A stretch of 64,000 nucleotides of DNA. It comes from Ceratothoa steindachneri (taxonomy: Eukaryota > Arthropoda > Malacostraca > Isopoda > Cymothoidae). The DNA is taken from positions 77,846,330 to 77,910,329 of the forward strand of contig OZ018323.1 of assembly GCA_963969495.1 (NCBI GenBank). Reading direction: 5' to 3'. How positions within the stretch are numbered: position 1 is the first letter of the stretch; every line of letters starts with the position of its first letter. The translations under genes were made by a program, and so were the position numbers. The notes beneath the pieces were generated by a model. It saw nothing but the letters and a program-made list of their open reading frames with translations, was not told where the DNA came from and did no database searches. Of this stretch, positions 46,985 through 59,179 are shown piece by piece.

Positions 46985-47760
46985 AGTGGACATTTCTCGC
47001 TTGATTATTGTGCGTTTCTCGCTTGGTTATTGTACGTTTCTCGCTTGATTATTGTGAGTTTCTCGCTTGATTGTTGTGAGTTTATCGCTTGATTATTGTG
47101 CCTTTCTCGCTTGATTATTGCGAGTTTCTCGCTTGATTATTGTGCGTTTCTCGCTTGATTATTGTGCGTTTCTCGCTTGATTATTGTGCGTTTCTCGCTT
47201 GATTATTGTGCGTTTCTCGCTTGATTATTGTGAGTTTCTCGCTTGATTATTGTGCGTTTCTCGCTTGATTATTGTGAGTTTCTCGCTTGATTATTGTGCT
47301 TTTCTCGCTTGATTATTGCGAGTTTATCGCTTGATTATTGTGCGTTTCTCGTTATATTATTGCGAGTTTCTCGCTTGATTATTGTGCGTTTCTCGCTTGA
47401 TTATTGTGCGTTTCTCGCTTGATTATTGTGAGTTTATAGCTTGATTATTGTGCGTTTCTTGCTTGATTATTGTGAGTTTATCGCTTGATTATTTTAAGTT
47501 TATCGCTTGATTATTGTGCGTTTCTCGCTTGATTATTGTGCGTTTCTCGCTTGATTATTATGCGTTTCTCGCTTGATTATTGTGCGTTTCTAGCTTGATT
47601 ATTGGGCCATTTTTCGCTTGATTATCGGATGTTTGACTTTATTATTGGGTGTTTCTCACTTGATTATTGTGCGTTTCTAGTTTGATTATTGGGCCATTTT
47701 TCGCTTGATTATCTGATGTTTGACTTTATTATTGGATGTTTCTCGGTTGATTCTCACTTG
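46985..47760. repeat. Minisatellite, 22-bp unit, about 35 copies
   Basis: Unit: TTGTGCGTTTCTCGC followed by TTGATTA. Units alternate GTGCG and GTGAG variants. Phase is nearly perfect from 46,990 to 47,600 and more degenerate (TTATTGGGTGTTTCTC) after that. Confidence 0.95.
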
Positions 47761-48229
47761 CTTATTGGGCCGAATCTGGCGTGCAGATTGGATAATGAAT
47801 ACGTCTCTCCCTCAATCCTGATCATCCCCTCAGATAAAATTCATAATCTACTTTATTCACCCCTAAATATCTCTGGTCAATCGGGCCCCTTATTCCCTTT
47901 CGTTCGTGTGACGAACTAGAGGGTTCTGTGGCATCCCCGCCTCCCGGGGGCTACCCTCTGAAGAAACTAGGTTTTGGAGAGATTTGCCACCCTCTCCTAC
48001 CCCGGAATTCCAAGTAGGGTCCTCCCTACCTTGCCCACTCTGGACTCTGGATCTTCCACACATTTTCGCTTCTCGCACCTTAACCAATTTGCTATTTTTG
48101 TAAAAAATCCCTAAACATTAGGAAGGGTTGATTAAATATCATAGCCCCCCAAATTTGTATCTATTGATATCTATAGATAGAAAAAAGCTTCGAGTCTTCT
48201 GCCTTTCAAAACAATTTTGAGGACAGAAA
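47761..48229. other. No gene recognised
   Basis: Mixed sequence. CTTCCACACATTTTCGCTTC at about 48,052 recurs in similar form at 56,097 and 61,106, so it is part of a dispersed repeat. Confidence 0.4.
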
Positions 48230-48720
48230 TAAAGATGCAGAAACCTTGAATTGCAGACGAAATAACAATATAGTAAAACTTTGGACTGGAAAACTTTGTG
48301 TAAGCCAACGGATACAGGTTCACTCAGTGAATAAATGGCTGCCGGGACGAACAGTAGACAAGAGGAGGGACAGAAATAGAAAGAACATAAGACAGGAAAT
48401 GGGGAAAATATATCAGATAAGCTGGAATAGAGAAATCAGAAAAAAAGACGAAGAGAATAACTAAGCATAATATAAAGGACACTATATAGGGTAGACATAA
48501 ATATTAAGACAGACCGGAAATAGACAAAATAAAAGATAACCTAAAAGGACTAAAGATGATAGGACAGAATAGACAGAAAATAAGACAGACCAAAGGTGAA
48601 AGACATGACTCGAATAGATAGACATAATCTAAACAGGAAAAGAAATAGATACAAGACAGAACACGAGTAGACAAATAAGATAAAAGATAGGACGCAAATA
48701 GGCAGATGGAAGATAGAAAC
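48230..48720. repeat. Purine-rich degenerate tract
   Basis: Nearly 500 bp with strong A/G excess on the plus strand, built from words such as GACAGAA, AATAGACA and AAGACAGA at irregular spacing of about 15-20 bp. It looks like a decayed short tandem repeat. Confidence 0.5.
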
Positions 48721-50534
48721 ATCAAATGTCAAGGATAGAGAATCGTGTCCTCCCAAGTCCCGGCACATCTTGGGCTTATTTTGAATCTCCTGGAAGAAAT
48801 TCTTACGCAAGAACACACAACCACACACACGACGGATCTTGGTAGGGGATGGAGTTCTTTAATCTCACATGGGCAGGAATTTAGATCATTGCATAATAAA
48901 CGTTTGAAAGAACGCATGGGTTGTGTGAGATCGGCTCGCCTGAGTTTTTCATGCTATTTTTCGTTTTTCCTTGTATCTTTTCCCTTCCTCGTTTCGTTCT
49001 TTCCGCATTGAAGTCCATTTACCCTGTAATCAGTGCCATTTTCTTTTTGTTACTATTTTATTAATGCCAACTTCGAAATTTGCAATTGATTCCCCGTTAA
49101 TATATGGTTTTGCTCGTTTGGCTTACCGTCGAATTGTGCCCCCTAATCAAACGACCTGCTCGCCGCCTCTGGCCTATCTTCAGATTTACTAATACAGGAG
49201 AGACTTCATTTCTTAATGTTTTGTCGAATTAAGAAATGAAGCCTATCGAAAGTTACGGCCCGTTTCGGAAGGGGGGCACCCTGTATCCCCAACCTTCTGA
49301 AATGAGCCCATCTTCGAAGAAACCCAAAACCTAACGCCCCATAAGCCCCACGTAAAACATAAGAATCAGTGTAGTACCGGGATCTCACAGGTAGGCCTTT
49401 GGAATAGAGTCCAGCGGCGATTGCTGAAATACAGGAAGCATAGTGGCGTCAGCTCTCATTTTTGTAGAGGAAGATCAGGGAGTGAAGTGTGGCGAAGTCA
49501 GTTTCCTTATCTCTCTCCTCTTCTCAGAATGGCACAGGAAGTTTTCCAAGACTTTGCTGATGGAGGGGGGGGGGGGGGAGTCTCAAGGCCGTTGGTTACT
49601 TCATCGCCTCGCCCCCCACCTTCATCCCCCCTTAATAGAAGGGATTTTTTAGGGAATTATTCCGCCCGGATGGGAAGAAAGGATAGGACGGTCTTCAGGA
49701 GATTCGCTTCGACTCTTACAGCATGTTAGAGAGATCCCCCTCTTTTTGTATGGGTTTTATCTCTATTACCCTCCCTGCAAGGAGGATATAACAGATGGTA
49801 CCTGAATGAGCGGCAAACCCTCCCAGCGCCATTCCCCCTGTCAATTTCAAACTAGATTGAGACTACCCCATCTTTATTATTTCTGGACATTTTTCACTTT
49901 TTTTCCGCCATTTTCTTTACACGCCTCTTCTCACCTATTTTCTTGGTCGGCTGCTAATTTCGTAGGCTAGTCGCAATCATCTTTCATCCCTTTAGCCTTA
50001 GTAGGGGGGGCGGGAAGAGGGTGAGAGGAGAGGAGGCTGATTCATCACCCCCTATTGACTCTGAATGGGGTTGGGGGTTTTAACATGTCTGCATTCTCCC
50101 TCCTCCTCCCTCCCTCATTTTCCCCTATATTTTCCTTTACGCACCGACGATGGGACGTCAGGTGCAGCATTGGGTCCTTGCTGCGGCTGACATCTGGGGG
50201 ATTGTATCCCCTCCGCGCCCAGACGCCCGCAGTCTGCCCCCTCCTGGACCTAATTCCAACGGGAGGAGGATCTACGGCTATGCCTCCCCTGGACAGATCC
50301 CCACTTCCCCCACCATTACCACATATTTAAGTACCATTCCCTCTATTAAAAAGTCCGATACCATCGCCATGCCCACTTTGGTTTTCGCTATAAATTGGAG
50401 ACAAAAAAATCTGTGGCTCAACACGAGAGATTGTGGTCTAAAGGTATGGCGACGCTGTCGAGCTTTTTAAACACGGTGATGGGGCTTAGATATGTGATGA
50501 TAGTAAGCGAATTCAAGCGAGGAAGAATGTGGAA
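48721..50534. other. No gene recognised
   Basis: Includes an AGAAATGAAG / CTTCATTTCTTAA inverted pair near 49,203-49,241 and a poly-G run at 49,566. The stretch at 49,938-50,330 repeats wording seen at 46,650-46,930. No coding motif. Confidence 0.4.
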
Positions 50535-50985
50535 ATGGTGTTAAGCGCTCGGGTGGATTTCTGTCGCCTCCGAATCGGACACGCGCACTCGCGGGACGCC
50601 CTACCATTTCGATGGAGCGCTCTTCCCTCGCTGTCCCCCGGGCTGTTCGACACATTCTTGTCGAATGTCCCAGGGATGGGGGGCACCGCTTGTCCCTTGT
50701 ACTCGGGGACAGATTCGTGCACGCAGACCTGTGGACTCGTGGACTTTCTGGAGTAGGCTGACCTCCTCCATTTTATTTTTCTCTTTGGTGTTGGTTGCAT
50801 GTTTCAGTGGGGGAGGGGGGTGCCTCCTGCTTCTTCTCCTTTTGCTTCTTTTTGTTTGTTTGTGTTTAGTATTTGTTTTACCTTTTGTTTTTAATGTAGC
50901 CTATTACTAAGCTAAATATAATTCCGGTGGCTTATGCCCTTGCTTACAGCCGCCAAATGGGCGCCATAAAGAGAAACAAGGTCTA
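50535..50985 (+). mobile_element. LINE 3' fragment, copy F
   Basis: Starts at the CRLRIGHAHSRDA motif of the ORF2 tail, keeps the end of the Cys-His region (VRHILVECP) with a deletion, then the whole 3' UTR. The terminal hairpin GGTGGCT / AGCCGCC is at 50,926-50,954. It ends in AAATGGGCGCCATAAAGAG rather than pure A. Confidence 0.85.
50926..50954 (+). other. LINE 3' hairpin, copy F
   Basis: GGTGGCT pairs with AGCCGCC. Compared with GGCGACT/AGTCGCC, a G-C replaces an A-T pair (both sides changed) and a T-G wobble replaces C-G. Confidence 0.7.
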
Positions 50986-51025
50986 CTGACCAAAAGTCGC
51001 GTTTTCTCACTATTCTGATTTATGA

Positions 51026-51300
51026 CCTTATGACCTTCAAAAGTTTCAATAATTCTCGGACTAACCCAGAGAGGACCTTGTCAATTTTATCATTCGAGAT
51101 AGGGATGTAAAACAACATAAGGGTTTCAAATTTCGTTAGAATCATCCGAATAGTTATCATGTTAGTGCCAAAACTAAGTAATTCCCGGGCTAACCTTGGG
51201 AGGACCTTGGTAATTATATCATTCGAAAGAAAATGTAACACAACATAAGAGTTTCAAATTTCGTTAGAATTGGTTGAATAGTTACAATGTTATTGCTAAA
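51026..51300. repeat. Two tandem units of about 130 bp
   Basis: GTTTCAAATTTCGTTAGAAT occurs at about 51,122 and 51,250, each preceded by ATTCTCGG/ATTCCCGG, GAGGACCTTG and ATTTTATCATTCGA-like words at matching spacing. Followed by GGGGACCGACCGACCAACAT. The family is unknown to me. Confidence 0.75.
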
Positions 51301-51599
51301 AAAAGCAAAACGGGGACCGACCGACCAACATAGTGAGATATAAGAGTCGCCCTCCACTAGACTCGCCCGCGACTAAAAAAGGTTGAGCACTTACACGAGG
51401 AAATAGGAGTTAAATCTATGGTAATGCTGTTAAGAATTTTAAAATAAGGGAATAGGGCTTTAATATAAGATAATGTAGATAATCGATTTAAAACGAGGGA
51501 CTAGGGATTAAATGTATGGTAACGTGGATAAATGATAAATTGGTATCTATTGATGAGGTTTTAGTTTTCAACGTTATTTGATTGGTGGATTTGGCATTC

Positions 51600-51930
51600 T
51601 TTTGGTATTCTCGAGTTCAACTTGTTCTTTCCATCCTTGTGCTTTCTATCCCTGTTATTTCTATCTTTGTTTTTTAAATCAACGTCCCTGCCACTTGTTG
51701 GTACCCTATGGTATTCTTCAGTTCAACCGCCCTGTTATTCTTTAGCTCCTTTTGTTATTCTTTAATTCTACACCCCGGTGTTTGTTATTTTTTATGGTAT
51801 TCTTCAGTCTAAATTCCCTTCATTCGTTAGGACCTCGTGATATTTTCCTGTCCAACCGCCCGGTATTCCCCATTACCTTTTGGTATTCTTCCATTAAGTC
51901 ACCTTTAAATCATTTATGTCCTTTCGTCAC
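51600..51930. repeat. Degenerate repeat, GGTATTCTTCAGTTCAAC words
   Basis: The words TGGTATTCTTC, GTTATTCTTTA and CAACCGCCC recur at irregular spacing of about 30 bp. Confidence 0.45.
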
Positions 51931-51956
51931 CTATCGACCAAGTTCTGACTGTGACA

Positions 51957-52260
51957 GATTGGAGACCCTCCCGCAGAGTGCCTATCTCTAGAGAGGCTAA
52001 TTAGAGACCCTCTTACCCATTGCCGATCTCTAGAGAGCTTAATTAGAGACCTCACGGAGTGGCTATCTCTAGACAGGCTAATTAGAGACTCGATGAGTGC
52101 CAATATCCAGACAGCCTAATTCGAGTCCGTCTTGCCGATTGGCAATCTCCAGGCAAGCTATTTAGAGACCCTCTCGATGAGTGCCGACTTCCAGACAGGC
52201 AAATTAGAGACCCTCTCGATGAGTGCTGACTTCCAAACAGGCTAATTCGAGACCCGTTTG
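51957..52260. repeat. Minisatellite, unit about 45 bp
   Basis: About six to seven units of GGCTAATTAGAGACCCTCTC followed by GATGAGTGCCGATCTCTAGACA, with drift. Confidence 0.85.
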
Positions 52261-52784
52261 ATAATAGTCTCCCCCATTTTCATCTTGCGAAAGCAAAAAG
52301 GCTAATTTGTTGAGGTAAAGGGTACGGGTGGAGGTAAGCAAGCGGTAAGCACATAAGAAAACATCTTTTACATGAAGGAAGAAGCGAAAACCCGAAAACC
52401 AACATTTCAATTCCAAATTTGACTGTGTTCGCGCGTGTATAAAAAAAAAGAGGAAAATTATGCGCGAAAAAAATTCGAGCGGAAAACGCAAAAGAGAGAA
52501 ATAATGTTCCTTTTTAGGGGAGTTAAATCCTTAGAACACTTTTTACTTATCGCAATTAGTAATAAAATATGAACTTTGGTTTTAATATTTATCTTGTTCA
52601 GATTGGCGTCATCATAATGAGGAGATATTTAGATGGGTTTTTTTTTTCTTCTAAATAAAACAATGAGAATTTCTTCACAGCTCATTAAATGAATTTACAA
52701 AATGTCATTCTTTATGGATTGGTATTAATCGATGATCTGGAACTTCCCTGTTTAAGTAATCTCGGAATATATATTTTTTTTACT
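52261..52784. other. No gene recognised
   Basis: AT-rich sequence without motif or repeat. Confidence 0.4.
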
Positions 52785-53000
52785 TCTCCCTTGATGAAGG
52801 GGAAGGACCTCCTCCCTCGGTTGGTGCTCCCTTATCAGCCATGGACCACCCGATTTCGGAGAAGGACATGGCTGACGCTGGTTCGTCCGGCCTTGTCGAT
52901 GGTGGAGAGATGCCACTCGCTCTGCACCGTACTCATTGCACACGGGCCCGTCGTTTCCACGAGGCGCCCCCGCAGGGGAGACCCTGGGTAGCCCGTTACA
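52785..53000 (+). mobile_element. LINE mini-fragment with ORF1-ORF2 deletion
   Basis: ATTTCGGAGAAGGACATGGC matches LINE ORF1 (ISEKDMADAGSSGL). Immediately afterwards GGAGAGATGCCACTCGCTCT matches the post-palm part of ORF2 (GEMPLAL). About 4 kb of element is missing between them. Confidence 0.75.
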
Positions 53001-53142
53001 CTTGGCACCCGGAGGAGCTGCACGTCCTCCCGGCCTGAGTGCGGATTAGGGAAGCCCCGTCGCTGGGTCGGGGTGAACCCTCTGACGGGGCCTGGGAAAG
53101 TTTGTTGATGCGCTTTCCCCTCGTCCTCTCTCAGCACTACTT

Positions 53143-53300
53143 TACCTTTTTATTATTATTATTATCCTTCTTACTATTTATTATTATTTTTTATTAACAT
53201 TTTTGTTAGTATTGTGTAATATTATTAATTACTAGGAGTAATATTAATTATTATTAGTAGTGTTAATTATTATTATTTAATGTATGATTTATTATTTTGA
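53143..53300. repeat. (ATT)-rich tract
   Basis: Imperfect TTA/ATT repeats, densest at 53,145-53,165 and 53,240-53,280. Confidence 0.75.
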
Positions 53301-53999
53301 TTATTATGGCTATCCAGTCAAATAATTGTACCCGTATTTTGTGCTAGGAGGACTGTTCCCACCTGGATAGAGTTCGGTCCAGGCTATACTGGCATCATCT
53401 AGCACCAGGGTATGATGATAATAGGTGATCACCCACCTTACTCGTTGGTGGACCTGCCTATCTCTTTAGTACATACCCTCCTTCCCCTTTCCAAACTCGC
53501 TCTTCTTTCCACAGAGGTTCTGGTTGCCCGTCGCTCTTTCGTTCTCTTGAGACTTCTTAGTCGAGTGGTTCTGTAATACCGCGAGGTCCCTACCTGCTGC
53601 GAGGGCCGAACGCCCCCTCGCTAGGGCAAGTATTAGGCACGAGAGGTGTTGGGCTGTCGATTCTACTTACCTTCTTCCAGTACACATATGAGGTGGCTAC
53701 GTTGGCACCCTCCTTTCTGATGGAAGCTCGAGGACACTTTCACCTGGAATTTCCTGATCCTAAGGAGACTTCTTTTTAACCTCCCAAGGCATCGAGAGGT
53801 CCTAGTATCTACTTTCCATGAGTTTATTTTCCTCTCTTTCTAAATTATGGTTACGATGCAAGGAAATAGTGGAAATGCGCATGGGGATCCGCCTTCAAGC
53901 GTGGCCTCGCCCTTCCTAGGTGTCGGGGAGGACGAGGTAACACGAGACTCCTTCGACAAGTGAGGGCGCTTCCCTCTCACCATCCGTATGCGACAAAGG
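53301..53999. other. No gene recognised
   Basis: Moderately GC sequence with unique appearance; no motif seen. Confidence 0.35.
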
Positions 54000-55345
54000 G
54001 TCTTCCCCTTTGCCATATTTGGAGCCTCTCTCGGGCAGCTCCTCCTTTGAAAAGCCCCCCTTCCCTCGTTGTGCTCTCTCAGGGACCCCTACAACCATCT
54101 TGTAACGGAGGAGAGGCTTACTCCTCTCCTGGACCTACGGGTGCGAGGGTTTCCCCCTCACCCCCTTTTTTTTTTAGTCGCCCATGGACGACTCAATCTC
54201 TCGACCAATGGCATTCCCTCCATTCTCCTTTACAGGGAACTGCCAAAGAGAGTAGCCATGCGGCCCAAAATCGACCGCTCCCAGCGGCTTGATTTCTCCA
54301 GCCCCAAGGGGGGAGGGGAGGGAGCGCGGGACCCGTAGGGCCGTGCCCCCTACAGTCAGTCCTGTATCCTGACTTTGCGTGGCGTCGGCGTGCCTTTCCC
54401 AATTGAGATCGGCCCACCGGTCCATGATGAAAATGAAGTCCTCGATAGGAATACGTGATATATTGGGGGGTTGGAGTGGCTACATGGCGGCACCCTGAGA
54501 TGGACATAGTCCTGCAGGTGGACCAGTCTCAGACGACAGGATCTTCCATGAGGTCTAACCCGAACTCTGTGTCAAACACCAAACCTGAGTCCGCCACTGT
54601 GCGAGCTTTTCCCCATGCGGCTCGGGCCCCCGAAGACTCACAAGCAGATGATGGAGCTCCTCCTCCTTTCGCTACCCCTTTGACAACCCTGATCTCCTTC
54701 CGGCGGTAGAGAGAAGCTAGTGCATTCCTCACTCTCCTCTCCCTAAAAGTGAAAAAAACAGAAAAATACAAAGAGGATTAAAGGTTCATCTCCCTCCACG
54801 GAGATCCGAGGACGGACGAGCCAGCTACCGTTTCGGCAAGCAGCCAGGCCCTTCTTACTTGGGAGACTACCTGGCATTTTCGACCCTGCTGGCTTCAAAC
54901 ATTTTTGCTCCACTGATGGCACAACTGATTTTGGGTGTGAGGTGGTTGATGAGCTCCATGGTAATGATCACATTCTCATTCAAATATCACTTTCTGGGTC
55001 CCTGCCGCCTGAAATAAAGACCCCCTCCCGATGGTGCTTGACGCGGGTCGGGGCGCGGTGGTCTGCATTTCAGGAAATGACTAATATCTTTGTCCCAGTC
55101 GAGGAGTTTAGGTCGGTGGATGAGGCCGTTGAGTTCTTCTCCGGCAACCTCATTGCCGTCGACTTAGCTACTATTTCTAGAACGTCTGGCCGTTTTGCAC
55201 GCCGACCCCTTCCAGTTGGTCAGCCAAGTGTGAGACTGCCCTCAAGCAGAAGCATTATGTCTACATTCGATATAAGCGCCACCCCCAGCGATTTCACTCT
55301 TATTACGCCGAATTTTGCCCTAATAGGCAGTCGCCAGATGGGTTA
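54000..55345 (+). mobile_element. LINE copy G, internally deleted
   Basis: ORF1 N-terminal region from the SSTEK-equivalent (CTCTCGGGCAGCTCC) to the STDGT-equivalent at 54,919. It then joins directly to the ORF2 endonuclease end (TTDFGCEVVDELHGNDHILI), and finally from about 55,290 joins the last 40 bp of the 3' UTR (GGCAGTCGCCAGATGGG). Two large deletions with the three pieces still in order. Confidence 0.8.
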
Positions 55346-55354
55346 AAATTAATG

Positions 55355-56012
55355 GAACCTCCTTATTCCCTGGTTCGTGGTATCCATGACGCAACTGTTA
55401 CCGCGAGCTGGGTGGATGTCGAGAATATCTTCTCCTGACTATGTAATGATTTCAGAGAATGAAGGTGCCAAAGTCTCCGCGAGCAGTAGGCGACCAGACC
55501 AGTGTTTCGCTTGGCAAACAGATGGGAGACGGCCGATAGGAACTTGAATGCGTACCATCGCGCTGCGATTGTTCCCGTGGACCTCGCCCCCAATGCCGCG
55601 GCTGCTTCAGGTCGTTTTTTGTCGTCTTTGAATTGACTGGCCCAGTCTGGGGAATCTTCGCGCACGTTACTTGCTCTAGTACTGGGACGAGCGTGGTTGC
55701 TACCGCTTGTCCCTTGTACTCGAAACCGGTTCGTCCACACAAACATCTAGATTCATGGACTTCCTAGAGCAGGCTGATCTCCATTTTATTTGACTATTTG
55801 TTGTTGGGCGTATATTCCGGTGTAGGAGTATGAAGCTAGAGCGTGCCTCCTCTTTTTTCTCGCTTCTGTTTTCCCTTTTTTTTTGTCTAGTGTATGTACT
55901 GTTTTGTTATAGGTTGTTTTTTCTTTTTGTTTTTAATTTAGTCTACCAATAGACCAAAATGAATTACGATGACTTATGATGTCCTTGGCTGGAGTCACCA
56001 GATGGCAGTTAT
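55355..56012 (+). mobile_element. LINE copy H, 3' fragment
   Basis: Begins in RNase H (SLVRGIHDATVTASWVDVEN), continues to the PRLLQ / CRL tail, then the 3' UTR with hairpin GATGACT / AGTCACC (55,968-55,999). It starts 10 bp after the 3' end of copy G. Frames broken. Confidence 0.8.
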
Positions 56013-56124
56013 CAAAAATTCATCTAGACCCGCCTACCTTCTCCCTAGACCCGGCTACCAACACCAAAGCATATAGGAGGCTCTGCAGCTAGATATCTTC
56101 CACACATTTTCACTTCCTCCATCA

Positions 56125-56175
56125 ACAGCGACTTATGCCCAAGTGGGCAGTCGCCAGATAGCCCCTTGAAAAAAA
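56125..56175 (+). mobile_element. LINE 3' tail only
   Basis: AGCGACT, GCCCAAGTGGGC, AGTCGCCAGATAG and a 12-nt A run: only the last 50 bp of the LINE, a very short 5'-truncated insertion. The third such 3' end within 900 bp. Confidence 0.8.
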
Positions 56176-56406
56176 AAAAATCCCCTATCACCACTATAAA
56201 TATGAGTCGGATCGATCAATCGATAGGGCGATGTAAAAGTTTTTTTTACTCTTTGCCATGTTTTAGTATTTTTGGCATTTCCCCCTAATGTGCCTTTTCC
56301 AAGAAGGACCAGATTGACCTAAAAATAACTTCGACGGTGTTAATTCTCGAGCCCCATCTTTCCACTAGGCCTTCGGCGTATTGTTCTCGTATGGTAGCTT
56401 TCCTAC

Positions 56407-56408
<2 letters not shown>

Positions 56409-56468
<60 letters not shown>
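56409..56468. repeat. (TA)n microsatellite
   Basis: About 60 bp of TA. No PLE is attached. Confidence 0.95.
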
Positions 56469-56470
<2 letters not shown>

Positions 56471-57524
56471 ATCATACTCCAAAGGATCATTCTTATAGTA
56501 TGATTTATTGGGATTCGAAGACAATTCCATAACAGCCGTTTCCTACTATATTTAATGTTACTATCATAATTAATTTGCTATTTTAACTAACGTTACTATT
56601 CTAGGTTAAGGGACTCTTGCACTCAGTGGTTAGCTCGATATACTTACTTTGATTTAGTCTTCTCCGAATCGTTTATTATAATAAGAGAGATAACGACAAC
56701 TGCTATCCCTTCATTTCCGTCTCATATAACGCAAATAGATGCAATCATGATTTAAGAACAAGAATAAAATAGCAGCGCTATCGACTATTAATAAGTGAAA
56801 GAAACCTCGAGGTCACTGGCCCGGCAGATTCCAAACGTCATCCTAGATGGCTGCTGGCTGCACTATTTAATGAGAGAAAGAGCGGGAGTCCGATTTGGGT
56901 AGACTGAGGGGAAGGCTTTCCAAGTCGCCTTTTGAGGGTGGGACATTCCAGCGCCTGGAAATCGAGTCTCTCTTCTTCTGATAGCGGAAATGCCCTCATT
57001 GGTTGGCGAGATCTAATGGTTCCTATTCACAATTCCCGGGGCGTTTATGCAAAGTTTGTACTTTCCAGTTTCTCCCTTTGTATGCATCGCCTTGTCTTCT
57101 CCTTCCACCAACGGGATGTCACGTGACATCTAGAAGCTTGTGTGTGCGCGCGAGTTGCCCTCCTGCTCTCGATACACGAAAAATGACCGACGACTCTATA
57201 TCATCCCCCACATCGTCATTTCCCCCATCTTTACCACTCTCTTTACCCATCTTTCCAGAGAAACTTTCTGCCCGATTCGCCGTCGTTCTCGTCGTTTGGC
57301 TTTAAATTCCAGAAAAATCCGTCCCTCCTCTCCTTTTCCCGAGCTCTCCCTCCTGCCCTCACCATCCTACCTACCTCACTAATCCGCTCTTCATCCCCCC
57401 TACCTCACTCCCTCCTCTTCGACCCACACAACCTCTCTTCATCCCCCCTACCTCACCCCCTCCTCTTCAACCCACATAACCTCTCTTCATCCGTATTCTC
57501 TCCGTCACCCCCACTCTCCCTCGC
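56469..57524. other. No gene recognised
   Basis: Mixed sequence; pyrimidine-rich from 57,200 with CCCCCTACCTCAC / CCTCTTCATCC repeats near 57,390-57,490. Confidence 0.4.
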
Positions 57525-58035
57525 ACTTACTACATGGTAGAAATCAGGTCAACCCTCTGGGCTGTCTGGCAAAGAAGATGGGAGATGGTTAAAACGTTGG
57601 GTGCGACTCTATGGCGCGCTCCCCTGCTCTTTACTGCGACACCTGCGTTGTCCCCCGGACTGTTCGGTACATTCTTGTTTGTTCATTGTCCCAGTCTTGT
57701 GTATCTTCGCGCACCTTACCTTTCCTGGTACCGGGACGAGCGGGGCTACTGCCGCTTGTCCCTTGTGCTTGGGGCGGGGTTCGTACACACAGACTTGTGT
57801 ACTCATGGACTTTTGGGGGCAAGCTGCGTGCGTGCTCGGTCGGCGGGGCGGAGGTGTATTTTCCTCCGACCCTGGATCATGGCTTCTGATTCTTCGTTTT
57901 GGTTGGATTTTGTTTGTCGTATTTTTTGGTGGTTTATAGCGTTTTTTATTTGTTTTTAACAGCCTAATAATATGTTAAATTTATTACGGAACTTATGCCT
58001 TTGTGTCAGTTCCCAGATAGCCCTTTAAACAAAAT
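57525..58035 (+). mobile_element. LINE 3' fragment, copy I
   Basis: Starts at the YMVEIRSTLWAVWQRRWEM region of the ORF2 tail, includes CDTCVVPRTVRYILV, then 3' UTR and the hairpin GGAACT / AGTTCC at 57,988-58,013. Frames are broken. Confidence 0.85.
57988..58013 (+). other. LINE 3' hairpin, copy I
   Basis: GGAACT pairs perfectly with AGTTCC. Both strands differ from other copies but the stem is kept. Confidence 0.7.
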
Positions 58036-59175
58036 ATTTTTCTTTATTTTTCTCTTTATCTTTTTTTTATTTTTCCTTGTTATTCTCTTTCTTCTTTGTC
58101 TTTTTCTTTCTTACTTCATACCCCCAAGCGTCCCGTTTACTAAAGATTGTTACTTCGCCCCCTCCTCCTAGCCAATTGTTGACCTCCACCAGGCGGGTGG
58201 GGTCGGTCTTCAATGAGGTGGTGAAACGGGTGCAGGAGAGTTGCGCTTACCCGTCTCTCCGGTCTCTGCCGCCCCCAACTCATCTTTTCACGAGTTTTCC
58301 TCATATATTCCCCCCCCCCCCTCACTTCACTTTAAAAAATCGTCGATGTCCCTTTGGGGTTTTACTTTTGCTATTAAAGCAATGGATTTCGGCTCGTCGA
58401 GTATAGATCAACCGGGCCCCCGCCCCCGGCTAGGCCCGCCCGTCTTTTTTCCCACCCCCCTGGGCAAAATTACGACCCCAGTCGGTCAATATCTTCGAAC
58501 ATCCTACCTAAATGAAGGAAATGGATCATTGTTTGCTCATTAATAATAATAATTCGGAGAGGAAGGAAAAAAAAGGTGTATTTAGTGCAATGCTGTTTGC
58601 TTTACCTCATCCAAGGAAACAGAGTACATAGCGCCATCTTTCGCTGAATCGAATAGACGTCACCGGGCCGCAATTAAACACGCCATTGTTTACATTGCTC
58701 ATTTCCGCCTTTCTCTTCCTGTCCCAACATTCTCGGTTTAATGAACAACAGCTCACTAAAATCTCCCCGGACTCTGATTACCCTCAGGAAGAAGAAAAAT
58801 ACAAGTCCACTATTGATTAAAGCCAAAGGTGCTTGGAATCGCTTTTCCTTTTCCTTGCTGGGGATATTCTCTGATTGTAGTAGGAACTTGAAATGCAACA
58901 TTAGCGAGTGTTCCCTGTTGCAATCCCTAATTAGTTTAGATATTTATTTTTGTATACTTTACACATCCTATCACTTCCACTAACTTCACCGCTCCCTTGC
59001 CGAAGGAAGATGAATAATACGCCGCCGTTTATAGAGATGTCAAAATGAGCGACGAATCCAGTCCAACAATTACCACCGAAGTGGGAATAAAAAGAGACCG
59101 CAACGTTTTCCTTAGTGACAAAGACCTCCTTCTCCTCCCTAGAGGCCTTCGGTAACACGGACGATCCCATTGGGG
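58036..59175. other. No gene recognised
   Basis: T-rich then C-rich sequence with a run of 11 C at about 58,311. No motif. Confidence 0.4.
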
Positions 59176-59179
59176 AACT

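Noticed and set aside
46985..47760. CRISPR-like array
   Set aside because: Units are contiguous 22-bp repeats without unique spacers; a eukaryotic minisatellite.
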